From assembly GCF_023343835.1 (NCBI RefSeq), contig NC_064447.1, forward strand, positions 2,914,001 to 2,978,000: a DNA stretch of 64,000 nt, read 5' to 3'. Below the pieces are notes generated by a model. It was not told the DNA's origin and did no database searches. It saw nothing but the letters and a program-made list of their open reading frames with translations. Positions 38,501 to 53,500 of this stretch are shown piece by piece (position 1 is the first letter of the stretch; every line of letters begins with the position of its first letter). The DNA comes from Lagopus muta (taxonomy: Eukaryota > Chordata > Aves > Galliformes > Phasianidae). Made by a program: the position numbers and the translations under genes.

Positions 38501-41500
38501 AGTGAGTGACAAGATGGGATGGACGGGCACCGGCATGGATTGAGAGGCCCAGAAATACAGGCTGGGCTGAGCCGAGCCCCACATCAGTGTGATGCTGGAT
38601 AATCAGCTGCTGCAATTCTGAAACATCCTGCACAAGCGTTTTCTTCGCAGTTAATCAGATGGAATGCTCCAAAACACAATCCTACTTGACCCACATAAAA
38701 TGTGAAATTAATTCCTATCCCTCAGCGTTCGTCATGCTTTTCTGAACCTCCTTGTAAGCACAAAGCACCGTGGTGCATCTCAGCTGCAGGGACTGCATCG
38801 AGCTGGCTGTGCTTGGAGGTTGTGTGCAGATCAGCATTTTAAGTTCTTGCTTCTAGGGAGGGGTGGGAATAGGTGGTCTGCCAGTTGGAGTACCTGTGTG
38901 TCAGTCTGTGGATTCTGAGTAGGTTCTGTGCTGAGGTTGGTTGCTGTAGCTGGAAGGACAGACGTGTTTAATGTAAACATCTGGACGCTTGTAGGCTGAG
39001 CTCAGCAGCAGAGAGCACTCATCGTTAGAGCACTGCCAGCTGTGCAGAGAAAGAGGTTTTTCTTGAAGCATAAAGGAGGAAAACTTTAATGGAAGAAGCA
39101 GAACCGTTGATGAAAGCCCTTCCATTTCAGAGTAAATCATGCTTTTAGCTAGGGGGACTGAAAATCCTTCCGTAATGCCCCCATAGCCATTCGTGTGAAT
39201 AGTTACTGCTTCTGCAGCTCGTTTTAAAACAAATTCTAGACTGTCTGTGCACCTGGAGAACGTAATGAGTGTTTGGCTCCAGGTTTAAAAACCCCACTCT
39301 AAACTTAAAGGAAGGCAGTTTGAATGGAGCCTTTTAACACCCTTGTGATTCTCAATCCTTGGAAGCTCCAACTCCATGAAGTTTAGGTGTGAGTGTTCTC
39401 CCAAAGCCTTTCTAGAAGGAAGCTGCATCTGTGGTGTTCTCACATATGTATGTGTGGCTGCAGCTTGGGGGCATGGGAGGGAAATCCAAGTGCCCAGCAG
39501 GAGCCCCCGGGGTGTGCAGGGAAGAAGCCTGGTCCTTCTCTGTGTGGTTGTGTGTGGGACAGAGGTTTGCATCCGGAGCTGCCACAGGGAGGAAGGATTC
39601 ATCAGAATTGAGAAATATTGGGAAGAGCTCTTTCTTTCCTGGAAAACAAGTTAAAATGGGATCATCTCCTCTGTAGTGATTTGCTCCAGGGTGATTTTGT
39701 TCTGCATCTGCTGTTGGCCATGACCTTGTGTAGTACAGGGAAGGAGTGAACAAGCAAGTATTTTCTCTGCTCTGTGCTCGTATGAATTGAGAAATGCATA
39801 GACCAGCTGTTTTCTAGCAAGTATGGATTTAAATTTTTTCATAGAACATCCTGAAGCTGGAAGGGATCCATGAGGATCATTGAGACCAACTCCTTTTGTT
39901 TCCCTTTTTTTTTTTTTTTCCCTAGGAAACTACTTTGCAAGCCACTTCTTTATGGGAGGCGAGAAGTTTGACACCCCTCACCCTGAGGGATACCTTTTTG
40001 GTGAGAACATGGATCTAAACTTCCTTGGGAATAGACCTGTTCAGGCAAGTTCCTATATCCTATCTGTTTTGCACTTCTGTTTCAGGCCCATAAAGCCTCT
40101 TCATCAGGTTTCCCAGTTGGAACATAGCATCAGTTTTCCCAAATGGAACATGGAAATATTTTGAGGCTCGCAGATGGGAGACTGTGGAAAGCTGCCTGCT
40201 CCAGTGTAGAGCCTCTGTTCAAGTAGAAAGTGCAGGTGAAGAACACAATTAGGAAAGAGGGACCAGATGGGAATTCTGCTGGACATGCAGTGCTGTGCAG
40301 GCAGGAGGAGGCCCACCAAATACCACCATCACTGCAGGGCAGTGATGAAGTGCTGACTGCTTCTCCTTTGCTCTGTGAGCAGCAGCTGCACAGCACTCCA
40401 AGGAAAACAGAAGATGCAGCTGTCAGCTCAATACCCGATGTGCTTACGGCTGCAGGGACTGGTTGTGCAGTCTCAGAGTTGCATTATCTGTGCGTCTCAG
40501 CCTGGGTTCCCTTGCAGACATTCTGGCACTGAATTCCATTTCTTCAGAGGGGAGTGGGTGAGAACACTATTAACACAGTGGGACATTTGCCAAATGGGTT
40601 TAAGAGTGGGAGGCTGTCGTGGCCTACAGTTTGCCAATGTAAGGCAATGCCCTTTGGCAGCTCTGATTAATCTTTAAGGAAGAAAAAAACGACTTGAACA
40701 CGCAGCAGCACCACAGCTCTGTGGAAGTCGGCCAGTTTCTCCTTTTGAAATAACTGAGGACTGGATTGCTGTGTGTGCAGCACTGCTACTGACCACAGTG
40801 CTGAGCAGTTGGGTCACAAAGAAAGCAGTTGCTGCCTCCATCCAGTCTGTGCTGCCTGTGGCTGTGGATTGGCACCCTCATGTTGGTCAGAAATGGCATG
40901 TTTTCTTTCAGGCTCCGGGTCTTGCCACACCAATGTGCTTCTGTGGCCCAAGGGAACAATGGCACAGGGTTGTGTGTTGGAACTGCCTGAAGCTCGGCAG
41001 GAGCAGCAATAGGCTGCCTGCTTAGCAGATTCCTCATTTCTATGGATACACTCATATTGGTGCTCCCTGATATTCCTCTGAGTTAGTTGTACTCTCTGGT
41101 AGCTCAGCATTACTGCACAGCTCCTGGTAGCTGTGTTTGAAGGGCCACAACTTTGATGTGGCTGTGAGGTGGCACTGCTGCTCGTTGTGTTCCCCGTAAC
41201 TGTCAGCCTGAGAGCCTGTCTGGTAGCTCTGTATCTCTGTGTCACAGTGTTGCTCTGATGCAGTGTGATTGCATTGCCAGTCTGAGCACCTACAAATCTT
41301 GCAGACATTTCAGCCTGACTGCTCTGCAACAGCAGATCTGCAACAGCAAGGGCTACAGGCCCCACACTGAGCAGTTCTCTCCACATTGCTTTGTGGAGGT
41401 TCTTTGACCAGTATAGAAAAAACTAGTCTGCATCACCAACCTTCTGCATTTAAAGGGCAGTCTGTGAGAGAAGAACTCTGGATTGTGGAATTGAATGAGG

Positions 41501-44500
41501 ACCCCTATTTCCATCTCTTTTTTTTTTTTCTCTCCCTTCCTCCAAACATTTGCCTCATTGTTCCAGAACGAAAGAATTTCCCCCAGTAATCCAGAGCTTC
41601 TGCATGCTGATTATCAGTCAGTCACTGCACTCTGTAATACGTGTGAAAGGGCAGCATTTCTTCTGCTCAAGCTGGAGGTAATAATTTCTGTACTGAAAAT
41701 AAAATCTTGTGAGAGCGAGGCTTTCTAGACTGCAGTTCTGGAGTGCAGAAGAAGAGCTTGTGAGAGTGCCCTTGTTAAGGGACATCTGCTGGTGTGCTTG
41801 CAGAGCAGAATTTTCACTCTGAAACGTGCTTGGTTTATCTGTAAATACAATTCTCTCACTGTTCTTTGGAGATAGATGAACGTTTCTTGATTTGGGTAAA
41901 TAGTTTGTCAGGTAACGTACTGCTACCTTAGGTAATAATAAGACGCCAATCATTTGCTTTTGTATTTCAGTTCCCATATGTGACCCCAGCTCCCCATGAG
42001 CCCGTGAAGACACTGAGAAGCTTGGTGAATATCCGCAAGGACTCTCTCCGCCTCGTGAGGTACCGTTACTGCCTGAACTCATTGCATTCAGCCCGGGGAT
42101 CCAGAGCATCTGGAGCCAAACTGCCAGTTCCATACGGTTTAGGGGAACAGCTGAATCCCAGATCTCTGTTGGTAGATATATTCAGAAGGTTCTGGGTACC
42201 ACTGTGATCAGAGTTTTCAGGCAGTTCACGTGCTTCTTCATCCCTGGACTTAAGCAATCTGTGTTTTCAGAGAGGACCAGTATGTGTCTGTACAAAGAGA
42301 ACAGAGTGGTAAACAAAGCCTTGAATTTTGCCTGCTATTGCTAGCACAAATGGAACATATTAGTCGGGTCAGTAAACCCTTCAGACAGATTCCTTTCTGC
42401 ATTCTTGTGTAAGGAAAAGCCAGAAAGTAGTTGCTCCTGGTGCAAGTCACTGGCAGGGAGCACTAATTGGTTTTGAGAGAAACTTCCTCGGCTTCCTCCT
42501 GCTGCCAAGACAAAGTTTGGTCCTGGTGTTATGTACTGATGTAAATGGCTTCTGTCCCATGAGTAGGGAAAGGAGTTCTGGAGTTCTGGATAGGCTTGAG
42601 ATGTGTTACCTTCCACTGCTTTACACTGAGATTTAAGGCCACGCTAACAAAAATGTGACTTGTGGACTAGATGCCACTTTGATTTGAATTAACACTTTGA
42701 TTTGAGGCTGCCCTCTTTCACACAGATGGCTGAAGAGCAGAGACCCAGCACACAGTGCTTTGTTTTGGTCTGAGCACTTGGGCAGATGTCCAGGATAAGC
42801 ATTTCCCAGAGATGCTCGAGTCTCTGAATTCTGTGTTACTGACGTGGGGTTGGAGTGCTGGCAGGGGGCCGGGTTCAGCTCTCAGCCAAGGTGATCCTGA
42901 GAGCGTGGTGTAATGTGAGTCAGTCGAGTCATAACAATGCAAAGCCTCCAGTTTGTTTTTATCTGAAAACTGACGTTGGTTGTTTGTTTGTTAATAAATG
43001 AGCGATAACCTGTTGTTTTGAAATCAGCTGAACAGGAAAAGAGAGAACTTCTGAAGAAGTAACCGTTGGCAAACTGTTTTGAATGCTGTCCAGCTTCTTC
43101 AGCTAAGGGCTGTGAAGTTCTTTTCTGGAACAAAGTCTCGCATTCTTCCCAGACTTGCTGTGGAAAGGGCATTTCATTCTTCTTTCAGACATCCACAGTT
43201 CAACAGAGGAGTTGTTGCAGGAGTTCAGTTTAGTTCGTACAGTTCTATCATTTTGTTTTCTGGGATTTCATGCCTTGCCAAGCTGAGTTGCAGCTCTGGG
43301 CTATTTGAGATGTAGTATCTATGGACCTTGGCATTATCTTAGTTTTGTGTCCCTGTAATTCCCAGTTCTTTCAGTTCTTGGCCTCATGAGCTCTCACAGG
43401 CTCTCGTACTGCTGTGTTGCAGCTGATGACAGCGCCACTAAATATTATTCTATTTTATTTTATACCAATGTAGACCCCAAATGGGATTTTAATTGCCAGT
43501 CCTTGAGGGCATGTTCTTTCTTGTGCTTTTCAACTGTTCTGTACTGCAGGCTTTTCATTTCTTCCTGTGTACACATAAAGGCACTTGCTGCTCCCTCCAG
43601 CTTAGTTCATTGGCAGCTGATGGTTAAGGCTTGGAGATTCTTCCCAGAAGTAAAGAAGATACCATTGAACTGAGTGTCTAGGTACGAAGTAGGCTCTGAT
43701 GGTAACATCCTCATGGTCCATTTATTTTCTGCTTGTTATTTTTAACTGAAAATTCGTTGCTTTCCTCCGGAAAGTGTATTGATTCATAATTTGGAATATA
43801 GAGCTGAATGGAAGAAGGTGAAGAAATGTTCACCCTGGGTTTCCTGCCTTGCTGTCACCAGACAAAGTTCTGAGCTTTGTTGAATCCTAAATATATCCTG
43901 CAGCTCTGGAGAGAAGCAACAGACCTCTGGGTGTTGATGTTGGAGTTGTGAGTCTTTGATGCCTGTGTGAGTGCTTAATCTCTAACAGGATGAAGCTCTG
44001 CAGACCTCAGAGGAGGGCAGCATGAATTTTGCTGTTAAGCACTGACAGAAGAGAAAGAGGTTTTGTGTCTGTCTTGTTGGCCTTCTTGGCCCTGGCTTGA
44101 GAGCTGCCTTTCAGAGCTGAAGCACCTGATGGGCAGGACCAGGCTGCTTGCTCATACCTTGAAAGCACTTCCTGCTGCAGGAGGAGGGTCAGCTTATGAG
44201 GCAGTGTTTCACAGAGCAGGAGCCCCTTGGCTCAGCCACGCTTCTTCAGTGTGGGCTTTGGATTTTGAGTAGAGCATCGTGGAACAGAAATGTGAATACT
44301 GATAGAGATGGCAGCCAGTTGTTACTTCATTTGGTGACTGCCTCAACACTGACTTAATGCATTTATGAGTGTACGTCGTGCTGCAAACTCACATGCTACT
44401 TAACATTTATAATGCATGTCTACTGAGTTGTTCAAAACCTTTAATTTCCTCAAAGGATGAAATCAGGCTCGACTTGACCCATTTCTGTAACATGCTGCTG

Positions 44501-47500
44501 TTAATTATATTTTTATCTTTTAATTCTTTAACAGACAAGCAAAAAGTTCCAGCACTTCCACTGTTTTATCCAGAAGGGATGTTAGACTAAGTGGCCTCAG
44601 CTCCCTTGGTCAGCCTGCTTTGGCTTTTACATCATAGCATTGGATCAGCTGTTTGTTCTCGAGGTGGTCGTTCTGTTCTGCCCTGTAGGTGTGATTGTTA
44701 AGCTATGTCATTAACTTGTGTGCATGACCAAAAGGCACCCTAACAAAGTCACTGGTTTCTAAATTAATGCACATATCTGAGGCCACCTCACATCAGCACT
44801 GTCTGTAGGGTTTGACTAAAATGTACACTGTAAACTTCAAGTACAGATGGAGACAGAAAGGCCCTTGAAACTCCTGAACCACATCCTTGTATGCCACATT
44901 TGTTGCAAAGATGGGAGGAATACAAAATGTGTGGCTTTGTCTTGCTGATTCCCCTGAAGTTTACATCCTGCACCATAAGGTGGAACATGAAATGTCCCTG
45001 CCTCTCAAGGTATGCACAAGTCCTTGCTTGTCCCCTGATTCAGCTGCTGGCTGGCAGAGCTGCAACCTTTTCTCACATGAACTCCTTGTTATGTGGCCAA
45101 TGTTTTCAATGTTATCACAGGAGATGTGCAGGCAGCCTTACTGAGGCTGCTGCTGTTCAGAATGTGTGCTTTGCCCCTTGTTCCAGTGATGCTACTGCAG
45201 GCAGACGGGGCTCTGACTCCACTACTCTGCAGCAGTGCCCTCTCCAGAAGCCTGCCCACCAGGCACTAGGTTGTAGTAACTAGGTTATCCAGAGTGTCAG
45301 ATCAATTCTAGTCCAGATTTCACTCTTTTCTACTTACTGGTGTGGGAATGTGTTCTGAATGCTGGTAGGGAGCTGCAGGAGTGAACCTGGGAGCAGGAAG
45401 GTGATATGGGAATTTGGATGCTCAAAATGATTTCCCTGAGAAGACAAAACAGAGAATGGTTTTACTGTTGATGTGTTGCTCTTGTGGGATCCACCCTCCT
45501 GCAGGTCTCCCACTTTGTTACTTGGGGCTATTCTGGGTATCTAGGCTTGTGTTGCTTATCAGCAGCTGTGCCTGCCAACCTCTGTGCAGTGAGATGAGGT
45601 GAACTAGCTAACCACCATCAGTGCCTGCATGAAACAAGTGCTGACTTTCCCCAACCCTGCTTCTTCTGGAGGACTGGCAGGTGCGTGTTAGCCTGGAGAT
45701 CTTGCTCCTCTTGACCTTTGCTGCCTGCTTTGGATCAGCAAAGGACCACAGAGCAAGAGCTAATTTTCAGCTCGTGTTGCTGCTTTCTCTGGACATGCAC
45801 AACACTTACAAGTGGGTTAGTGGATTGTTGCCTTCAATCTTCTCACGTTGGTCCAGCACAAAATATTAAAGCTACAATTGTATTTTCTATGGCTAGAATG
45901 CTTCCTGTGCACAGCCTTAAAGTGCCATGATTTTATTCTTTGAATGTCACCTGCTTGTGTGAAAGTACTGATGCAATACTCATGTATAGCAGAATACTCA
46001 TTCTGTTACTGGTTATTGTCTGCTGGCTGCTGCAGATGTTTAGTCTGCCCATTCCTGGCTTTTGTTTTTTTTGTACTAGCAGTTTGGATGTATTCTAACT
46101 TGATTTACTCCTCCGACCTGAGTGAACCCTCTGGCAAAGGTCTTGTTTTGAGTCCTTCAGACAGAAATGCAAGTGTATGCAGTACTTATCACAGAACTGT
46201 AGGAGTTGGAAGGGACTTCTGGAGATCCTCTAGCCCAACCCCTCCTGCTGAAGCAGGTTCCCAAGAGATTTGGTGAGGTCACATTAGTACAAGTGTGCAT
46301 GTTTGATATTTGATTGTACTGCTCTTAAATTTTATTTTGTGCCTTCTTTAATTGGCTGAAGCAGAACATTTCATTCTTGTTTAGTGTGTTAAGTAAAATT
46401 CATACCAGAATTCTTAATTAGGCAGCAGTTATTACGTCTCAGTGAACTTGGTAAATATGAATTCCCTTGACAATTTTCAGATTGAATGATGGAGGTGTGC
46501 CCAGCCTATTTCAGAGTGTTTTCAGCAGTGCAGCGTGTTTGTGGAGGCTGTTTAACGAGGGGAGAGGCCAATTAATACTGTGAACTTAGAGATGGTGCCA
46601 AGCTTTTCCTGAATAGTTCAGCTGCCTGGCTCTGACCCAGGCATCCTGGCAATTAAGCTAATAATGACAGGCAGTGAGGCTGGGACTGGGCAGCACAGCA
46701 GTACTGTGGTACACTGCTCAAAGCTGACCTGCATTCACCATTACCACATAATACAGAACGAACTGTTGGACCTGAAGTTGTAGAATTACAGTGGGGTTTG
46801 AATTAACGAATGAGAATCTGCTGTTCTGCCAGCAAGTCGTGTCCTTTCTGTCATTTGGTGCTTAAGGACAAGGGGAGCTTTTCTCATGGTACGTTGCATT
46901 TGTTCCAGAACCTGCTGGTTTTCCTGGCCCTTGGCACACTTCAACTCACAGCTCATCCACATCTGTACCGTGCTGCCCTGCCTGCTTCATACCAGCTTTT
47001 CCACTGGATTTGTTGCCTGTGTTTTTAGCAGGAAGGAGGAGTAACATTCTGTTGTGGTGATCAGCCGTCACACAGTGGGATCCAGCTGTCCAGTAGCCCA
47101 AATCCAAGTTATTGCTCCCTTGTATGGTCACTAAAATACACATTCTTGAACAGGTTATCCTGTATCTGATGCAATTGAATGTGTTAATTTTTGTTGATGT
47201 AACAAATGTATATACCTCTCAGTCATGAAGAATGTTTCTTCTCCTAAAGTTCAGTGTTCAATAGTTGACCTTCTTGGCTCTTTCCACGGCTGTAAGGCTG
47301 GATGAGGTTTCTCAACATCATTGTTATGTAATTCACTTCAATAACTTCAGAAAAATCTTGGAAGAACCTTCCTCAGAGGAAAGAACAGAAATTTCCTGGG
47401 CATTATGGAAGCCCATGATGACTTTTCTGCCCAGAGCACTTACATTGGAGTACTCTTATTCTGATTTCCAGAGTGAACTCGATGGCTATGAAATACCTCA

Positions 47501-50500
47501 TAAGTGTGTTCTAATCCTCGGCATTCTTTTGCAGGTATAAGGATGATGTGGACAGTCCTACTGAGGAGAATGGGAAGCAGAAAGTCCTGTACAGCCTGGA
47601 GTTCACTTTTGATGCAGATGCTCGTGTTGCCATCACAATCTACTGCCAGGCTACGGAGGAGTTTGTTGGTGGCATGGCTGTGTAAGTCTTGGTCTTGTGG
47701 GCACTTGGAGGGGTACAGAACCTCTCAGGTGAGGAGCCTGACACACTTCTTTCCTTTCTTGCCTGTGAAGCAGTGCTGCTGCAGATGATGGAAAGTGGAT
47801 TCTCTTTCTGTTTTATGTACTCTGATAGCTTTGAATATTGCTTTCACTTCCTTCCCCCGCAAAACCAATTTCCTCTCTTGTTCCCACATTGGTTTGTCTT
47901 TTGGATGTGGGGAAACCATTTTGTGTGCAACAAAGGAGAGGAACTCACAGCTGTGTGCTTTTTCAGCAAGATGATTTACAACATTTCAGAAGCAAATACC
48001 CTGCTCTTCAAATACGATCTGTTTTTCCAGATCACACCACTGGATAGATTTTTCTGTTCCCTGGGGTGGGAGCATCTGGGCCACCAAAGAGAAGTTCAGC
48101 TTGACGAGTACATGTGAGTCCGTGAGGAACTGAAACCTATCCAAAGTCCCATCTGGGGGTAAATGACTACCTCAAAACAGGGTATTGTAAAATGGCTGTC
48201 AGGAACATTTTCTGCCCAGAAACCCTGCCTGTATGTTTTCTGTCAGGTACAGACTAACCTTTGGCTCGCTGTAAAAAGAGTGGTCAGGGTGTGATCTGTG
48301 GAATCTTCCTCACATATTTCGTTGCAGTGATGTATCTCTGCAGATTTCAAAGCCTTTTTATCTAAGTGAGCACATTTAAACCATTCCAATCAACACTGTG
48401 TGCCTGTCCTCTAAGATTACAAAAATTTCCTCTCTTCACTGAGGGCTGTGGTGGCTGAAACTTGCTCTTCCTTGTGTGCACTGGGCACACTTGAGCTGCT
48501 GGTACATGACTGCAGACTTCAGCAAGCATGGAACAAAAAGTTCTTCTTGTTCTATGGGTAAAGGCTGCAAAAGCTCTTGGCTTTTTCTAGTAGAGGCTTT
48601 TGGCTGATCAGGAGCTCTGTGCACATAGTGCTGATGGCTTCTGCTGTTGTGCTCTTGATTTGGGGGTAAAGTCATGGCTTATTTAAGTGATCTGTACAGG
48701 TTTCAGCAGGGAGAAAGACGTGTGACAAGCCATAAAGTGGCTCATGTGCTTTATACAAAGTATAAACATCTCAGTGATGCTCAGAATAAGGTGGCTTTAG
48801 AAATGAGACACCTTCAGTGCTCCCATCCAGATGTGCTTTCTTCCAAACTGGAGGATGTCCTGGTCCAGGATTTTGTTAGGCCCCTCTTTTCTGTTGAAGA
48901 TTGTGACTGCTTAGTTAATTAAGTTAATTAATTTGATCCTTTTAAGTGATTGAAAAATCCCTCCTGACAAACTCAGAAAATCCCTCCAGCTCTGAGAAAC
49001 TGAATCTAAATAGAATGCAGCAGGATGCCTTAGAAATCCTGATGAAGTTTCCATGTTCTGTCTCTTAGGTCCTTAGGTTTCCTGTGAATTTAGTGCTAGT
49101 CAAGTGCTGGAATGGCAACCTTGGAGATTGAAGTCCTCTTTTCCTAATACAGGTACAGCGTGGACAGGCAGCTAGTTTCCCTTGTGCTGCCTTGCAGAGC
49201 ATTCCTTGGTTTTCATCCCAAGAGGGAAACTGTTATGGGCTGATGGGGAGAGCTGAAGGCCTCCGTGGCCAGGGTGGATTTGCTATTGTAGCTACTGCAT
49301 AGAACTTATTGTTTCTGGACTCTGCATTTCTGTAACTAGGAACTCTGTCCTCTCAAAACTCTGCCCATTGATTGGAGGTGGAAAACACAGTTTCTGGTTC
49401 ACTTAAAAGGATGCTGTTTTACTGAAATTTCATACCAATTAAGCCAGTGGCTTCCTCTTGGTCTGCCATCTGTTTTTTAAAGCTTATGCCACAAACATGA
49501 ATTACCTAATTGCTTGTTAAATTGAATTCCTAGGTACAGTTTATGAAAGGTAACATAACTGTCAACTTCAGATTAAAAAATATATTTTTAAATACCAAGT
49601 TTTTAATCCACCCTGTCCATGTTCACCAAAAGATGGATCTCTGCTCAGGTGATGAAGGAGAACCTTACCTGCCTCTGCATGAAACCAGGATCTGTGGTCA
49701 GTGCTCATTTCCTTGCCACATGTGGCTGATGTGACTGAGTTGCCCTCAGGGATGGAAGCAGTTCCCAGAGCACTAACCCTTCATGCTGAAAGTCAAAGCA
49801 CTTGGATCCAGCTCTTGCTTCCACTGCTGTCCTTTTATTTAATAAATCACAGTTTAATTTCCTCATAGCATAGAATTGATGAACTGTCTATTTCTGCTCT
49901 GGAGTTCTTGCACAATAAATGTTATAGAAAAATGGGGTGTGGGGTGCTGCACTAGAAGCCAGTAAACTTTTTGAAGGCATGATCCTGATTTCATGCAGAT
50001 GTGTAGGTAGTAGGGGCTGGGGGAAGTGAGATACAAATATAGACTTTATAAGCTGCTTTAATTCAACCCAGGCAGTTTTTCCATGTGGAAGTGGCTCATG
50101 AAGCACATCTTGGGGCTAGTGCAGCTGCCCAAATTAGGCATCTCTGCTTCTCTGGATTTGCTGGCTGCTAGTAAAAACCTTTTGAAGCTCTGATTTCAGC
50201 TTTGCAAAGCAGTTCTGAAAGGACAGTGCTATAATTACTTTGATTTATTATTTTCAAGTTCTAGTGGGGAAAAAGCTGTAAGTAGAGTAAACTGTAAGAG
50301 TGCCTTTTTAGTGCACTAGCAGGAATGCAGCTTTGCTCCACGTGAGGTGGTACTTTTCTCTTTTTCTCAATTTCTCTTGGTGCTGACACCTGCATTTAAG
50401 TAACAAATGTGTGCAAGAGTTGCCCTGCACTGTGTGTAAATCCAAAACTGCATTTCTTGCTGTCCAGCACTCAATTGGGAAGAAGACTGCTTTGTTATAA

Positions 50501-53500
50501 GGGCACTTTTTTTTTTTCTTCCACTTTTCAAAATTGATGCTGATTTCTAAAATGGGAGAAACTTTCTGGACCATTTTCTAAAGCAGAAATTTCCTCCTAG
50601 TCCCTGGGCTGCAGCATGGCTCCTTAGAAGTGCTAGGCAAGTTATTCTTGCTTCTTTGCTGGAGGAACTGCTGAACCTGATAGCATCAGTGCTTCTGCTG
50701 CTGTGAAACTGCAGCTGGGAACATCATTATGTTCATGCAATTTGGAGTGGGAGGATGGAGGGGATGAGACTCTCAGTGAGATGAAGCATTGCTTGTTGTC
50801 AAGCTTCTGCTCACCTTTGCCTGTGGTCTGTGGGCCTGGCTTTATGAATAGCCAGTCTCTGTGACAAGAGGGAAGCGTTTCTGCAATCCAGGAGTCTTCC
50901 TCATAGAACTGCTTGGGCTCCATCTAAAAGCTGCAGGCTTCATCAGCCTATGCTGCCTGTACTGACCTGCCTTAGAGAGTGTTCAGCACACTCCCAGGTA
51001 CTGATGCTGGGAGATGTGTTCAGCTGTACTGCTTCCCAGCCAAGATCTTGGCAACACATCTCCCAACCACTGTCTGCCTCTTGTCCTGAGCTACTGAGCT
51101 CTGAATTTCACAGCAAGCTGTTGTTACCGTGATGGGGTTGTAGCTGACCAATAAAGTGTGAAGATGGCGTATGTATGTATCTGGGGAAATATCCAGTACT
51201 TTGTGGTGCTAGTGCACATACAGTAGCAGCCCCTTGAACAACGTGGGTATTAGTTTAAATCTGGAGGGCACCACTGCTCTGACTATCTGAGTATCTCTCG
51301 TCCAGGTAGAGTGTGCTTAAAGAATCTGTAGGTGAAAACATGCTAGCTCTTGGTGGAGCAGCTGGTGAATAACCCAGAGCATAACAGGCCAGAGCTATCT
51401 ATGTCTGGAGCCTTTTTAACAGCATGGAATTAATGGCAACCTGCTTCTGAACAGTTTGGTGTCCATGTCATCCTCTGTTTTATGTGTTGTGGTTGTGTCC
51501 ATTTTCTTTCATTTTGAGAAACTGCCCTGACGGGACGTTTGGTTGGAGGAAGAACAGGGGGTGTTGGGTCAGGAGGGTATTTTAGAGACTGGGGATTAGG
51601 GAGCAGTTGGGTTTGTTCTGCTTGGCAAATTGTGGAGCACAGAGATTAAGGGCAGGCCAGAGAGGAGGTGTGCAAGGGATGACTGGGATGGGACCTGGCT
51701 GAAAGGGATGAGAATCCCTGCCTTAGCATAGGGAGGCACAAGCACACAGATGTGTGAGCTGCGTCAGCTACTTGCTAGCGATCACTTGTAAGTCTGTGCT
51801 GTCCCTCAGAGAAATGATAAGATATTATAGATGTCTATAGATAAGATAGTCTGTATTGCTTGCAGTGCTAACAGTTCCTAGAGAATACTTGAAGGACTTT
51901 CAGTTTATAGCCAGCTTTTTTCTGCAGTGAATGGTTTGTATGTTTGTACCCTCAGATTTATTGTAGGAGACAAATATGCTTTTGGGAGCAGGTAGAAGAG
52001 ATGCACGTATTCTCTTTTTGTGTGCTCAGTGAATCTATCCTTTCCTTTCCTGGCACAGCCTTGATATGCACATATTAGGTTCCTGGGAGGGCCCCCAGGA
52101 CTTTTCCAGCTGTGAGTATCTTGCTGACTAGCAGGAAGGGTTGTGCAGTTCTAACATGGCAGCAGTGGATGTTTCCTCAGGGGAGGGAGTCAGACCAGCT
52201 GGAAGCACTTAAGGCAGCCAGCTCTCAGGGCAGGAGCAATGTGCACAGATCATGAGCTGCTGATAAATGTGACATGAGAGATGTGAGTTTTTGCAGTGCT
52301 TTCTTATGACAAAGACCTTCCTCTTTGGACAGAGATGGTACTCTTTCTTGTCCTAGTAATGTTGCCGATGCTATGTTTCTTTATTATAAGGAGAAAACAA
52401 TGAAAACATACCAGTCAGCTCTGCTAGTCTTCACCCTTCTTCAGGATTATGCTGTTTGTGCTGCTGATGCACAAATGGGTGTGCTGGAATTTTTTTGGTC
52501 TAATTTCCTTGCTTGTTTTGCAATGTCTGCTACAGATTACAAACATTCTACCGCTGTCTTCCAAACTGAAGTGGATGTGACACTGCAGTACATGATGTGT
52601 TTTGTCTGCATGTGGAGATGTGAATAGGTAGCTCACCAAATGCAATCCAACTGAAATGTGTAGCTCAGCGCATGGCCGTTTTCACTAAAGCTTGTGAAGG
52701 AGGGACAGCAGCACTCATATTCCTTTGTTTAATCAATAGCCTCTGTCTGTCTGTTCAGAGCCTTTGAAAGGTGCTCATGCTGCTTTTGGCTGTGGACTGT
52801 GGTGATTAATATGAATTCTTTGCACAGAGAAGATTTCTTCAATGTGAAGAAATCAGAGGCAGAGCTTTTTTCTGCTAGGCACAAGCTTTAACAGCCAAAG
52901 CCTGCTTTGATCTATGCAGGCACCAGTCCCCAAGGGACTGTAGTGTACAAAGTTCACATGCTGAAAAGCTAAATTGTGTAGATTTCATTGAACAGACAAG
53001 CCCTCTGTCTTTAATAAGGGTTCTGGCCTCTGTGCCTTTCTCTGTTGCTGTGCTGTAAGTTGCCATCTTTGAAGCCTGGCTAGAGTCAGGAGTGCAGCTC
53101 TCCCTGCGATGAGCTCAAGTGAGATGGCTGCAGGTGCTGGAACAGGATCTGGATGGCAGGGTTTCATTGCATGGTAAGGTGTTTGTTTCTGCCTGGCCTG
53201 GCTTGGAAACCAAATCTTGTGAGGAGGAAGAGGAGAATAGTGTGTGTGGCAGTGACTGCAGTGCACCAACTGAGCACCCACAACTTCTAGACTGTGTAGG
53301 AGTTTCTTGGTGCTGGATCTTGCCTAACTCTGGCTGTGAACCAGTGCTACAGCCTTCTTACATTTTGTTAGTGTTTCTTTTATCAATAAAAAATCACTTT
53401 GAGTTACCGGGGACACTTGCTCAACTTCCCTCTTCCCCAGAAGCTGACTTGTTCAGATCCTGTCCAAAGATAAAATGGAAATGTGCAGATAGAAGGGAGA

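Noticed and set aside
47689-48117. 142-codon open frame just after MGRN1 coding exon 4
   Set aside because: It begins inside the intron after a good GTAAGT donor, is Phe/Leu-rich by A/T composition and resembles no protein. Exon 5 follows in phase without it.
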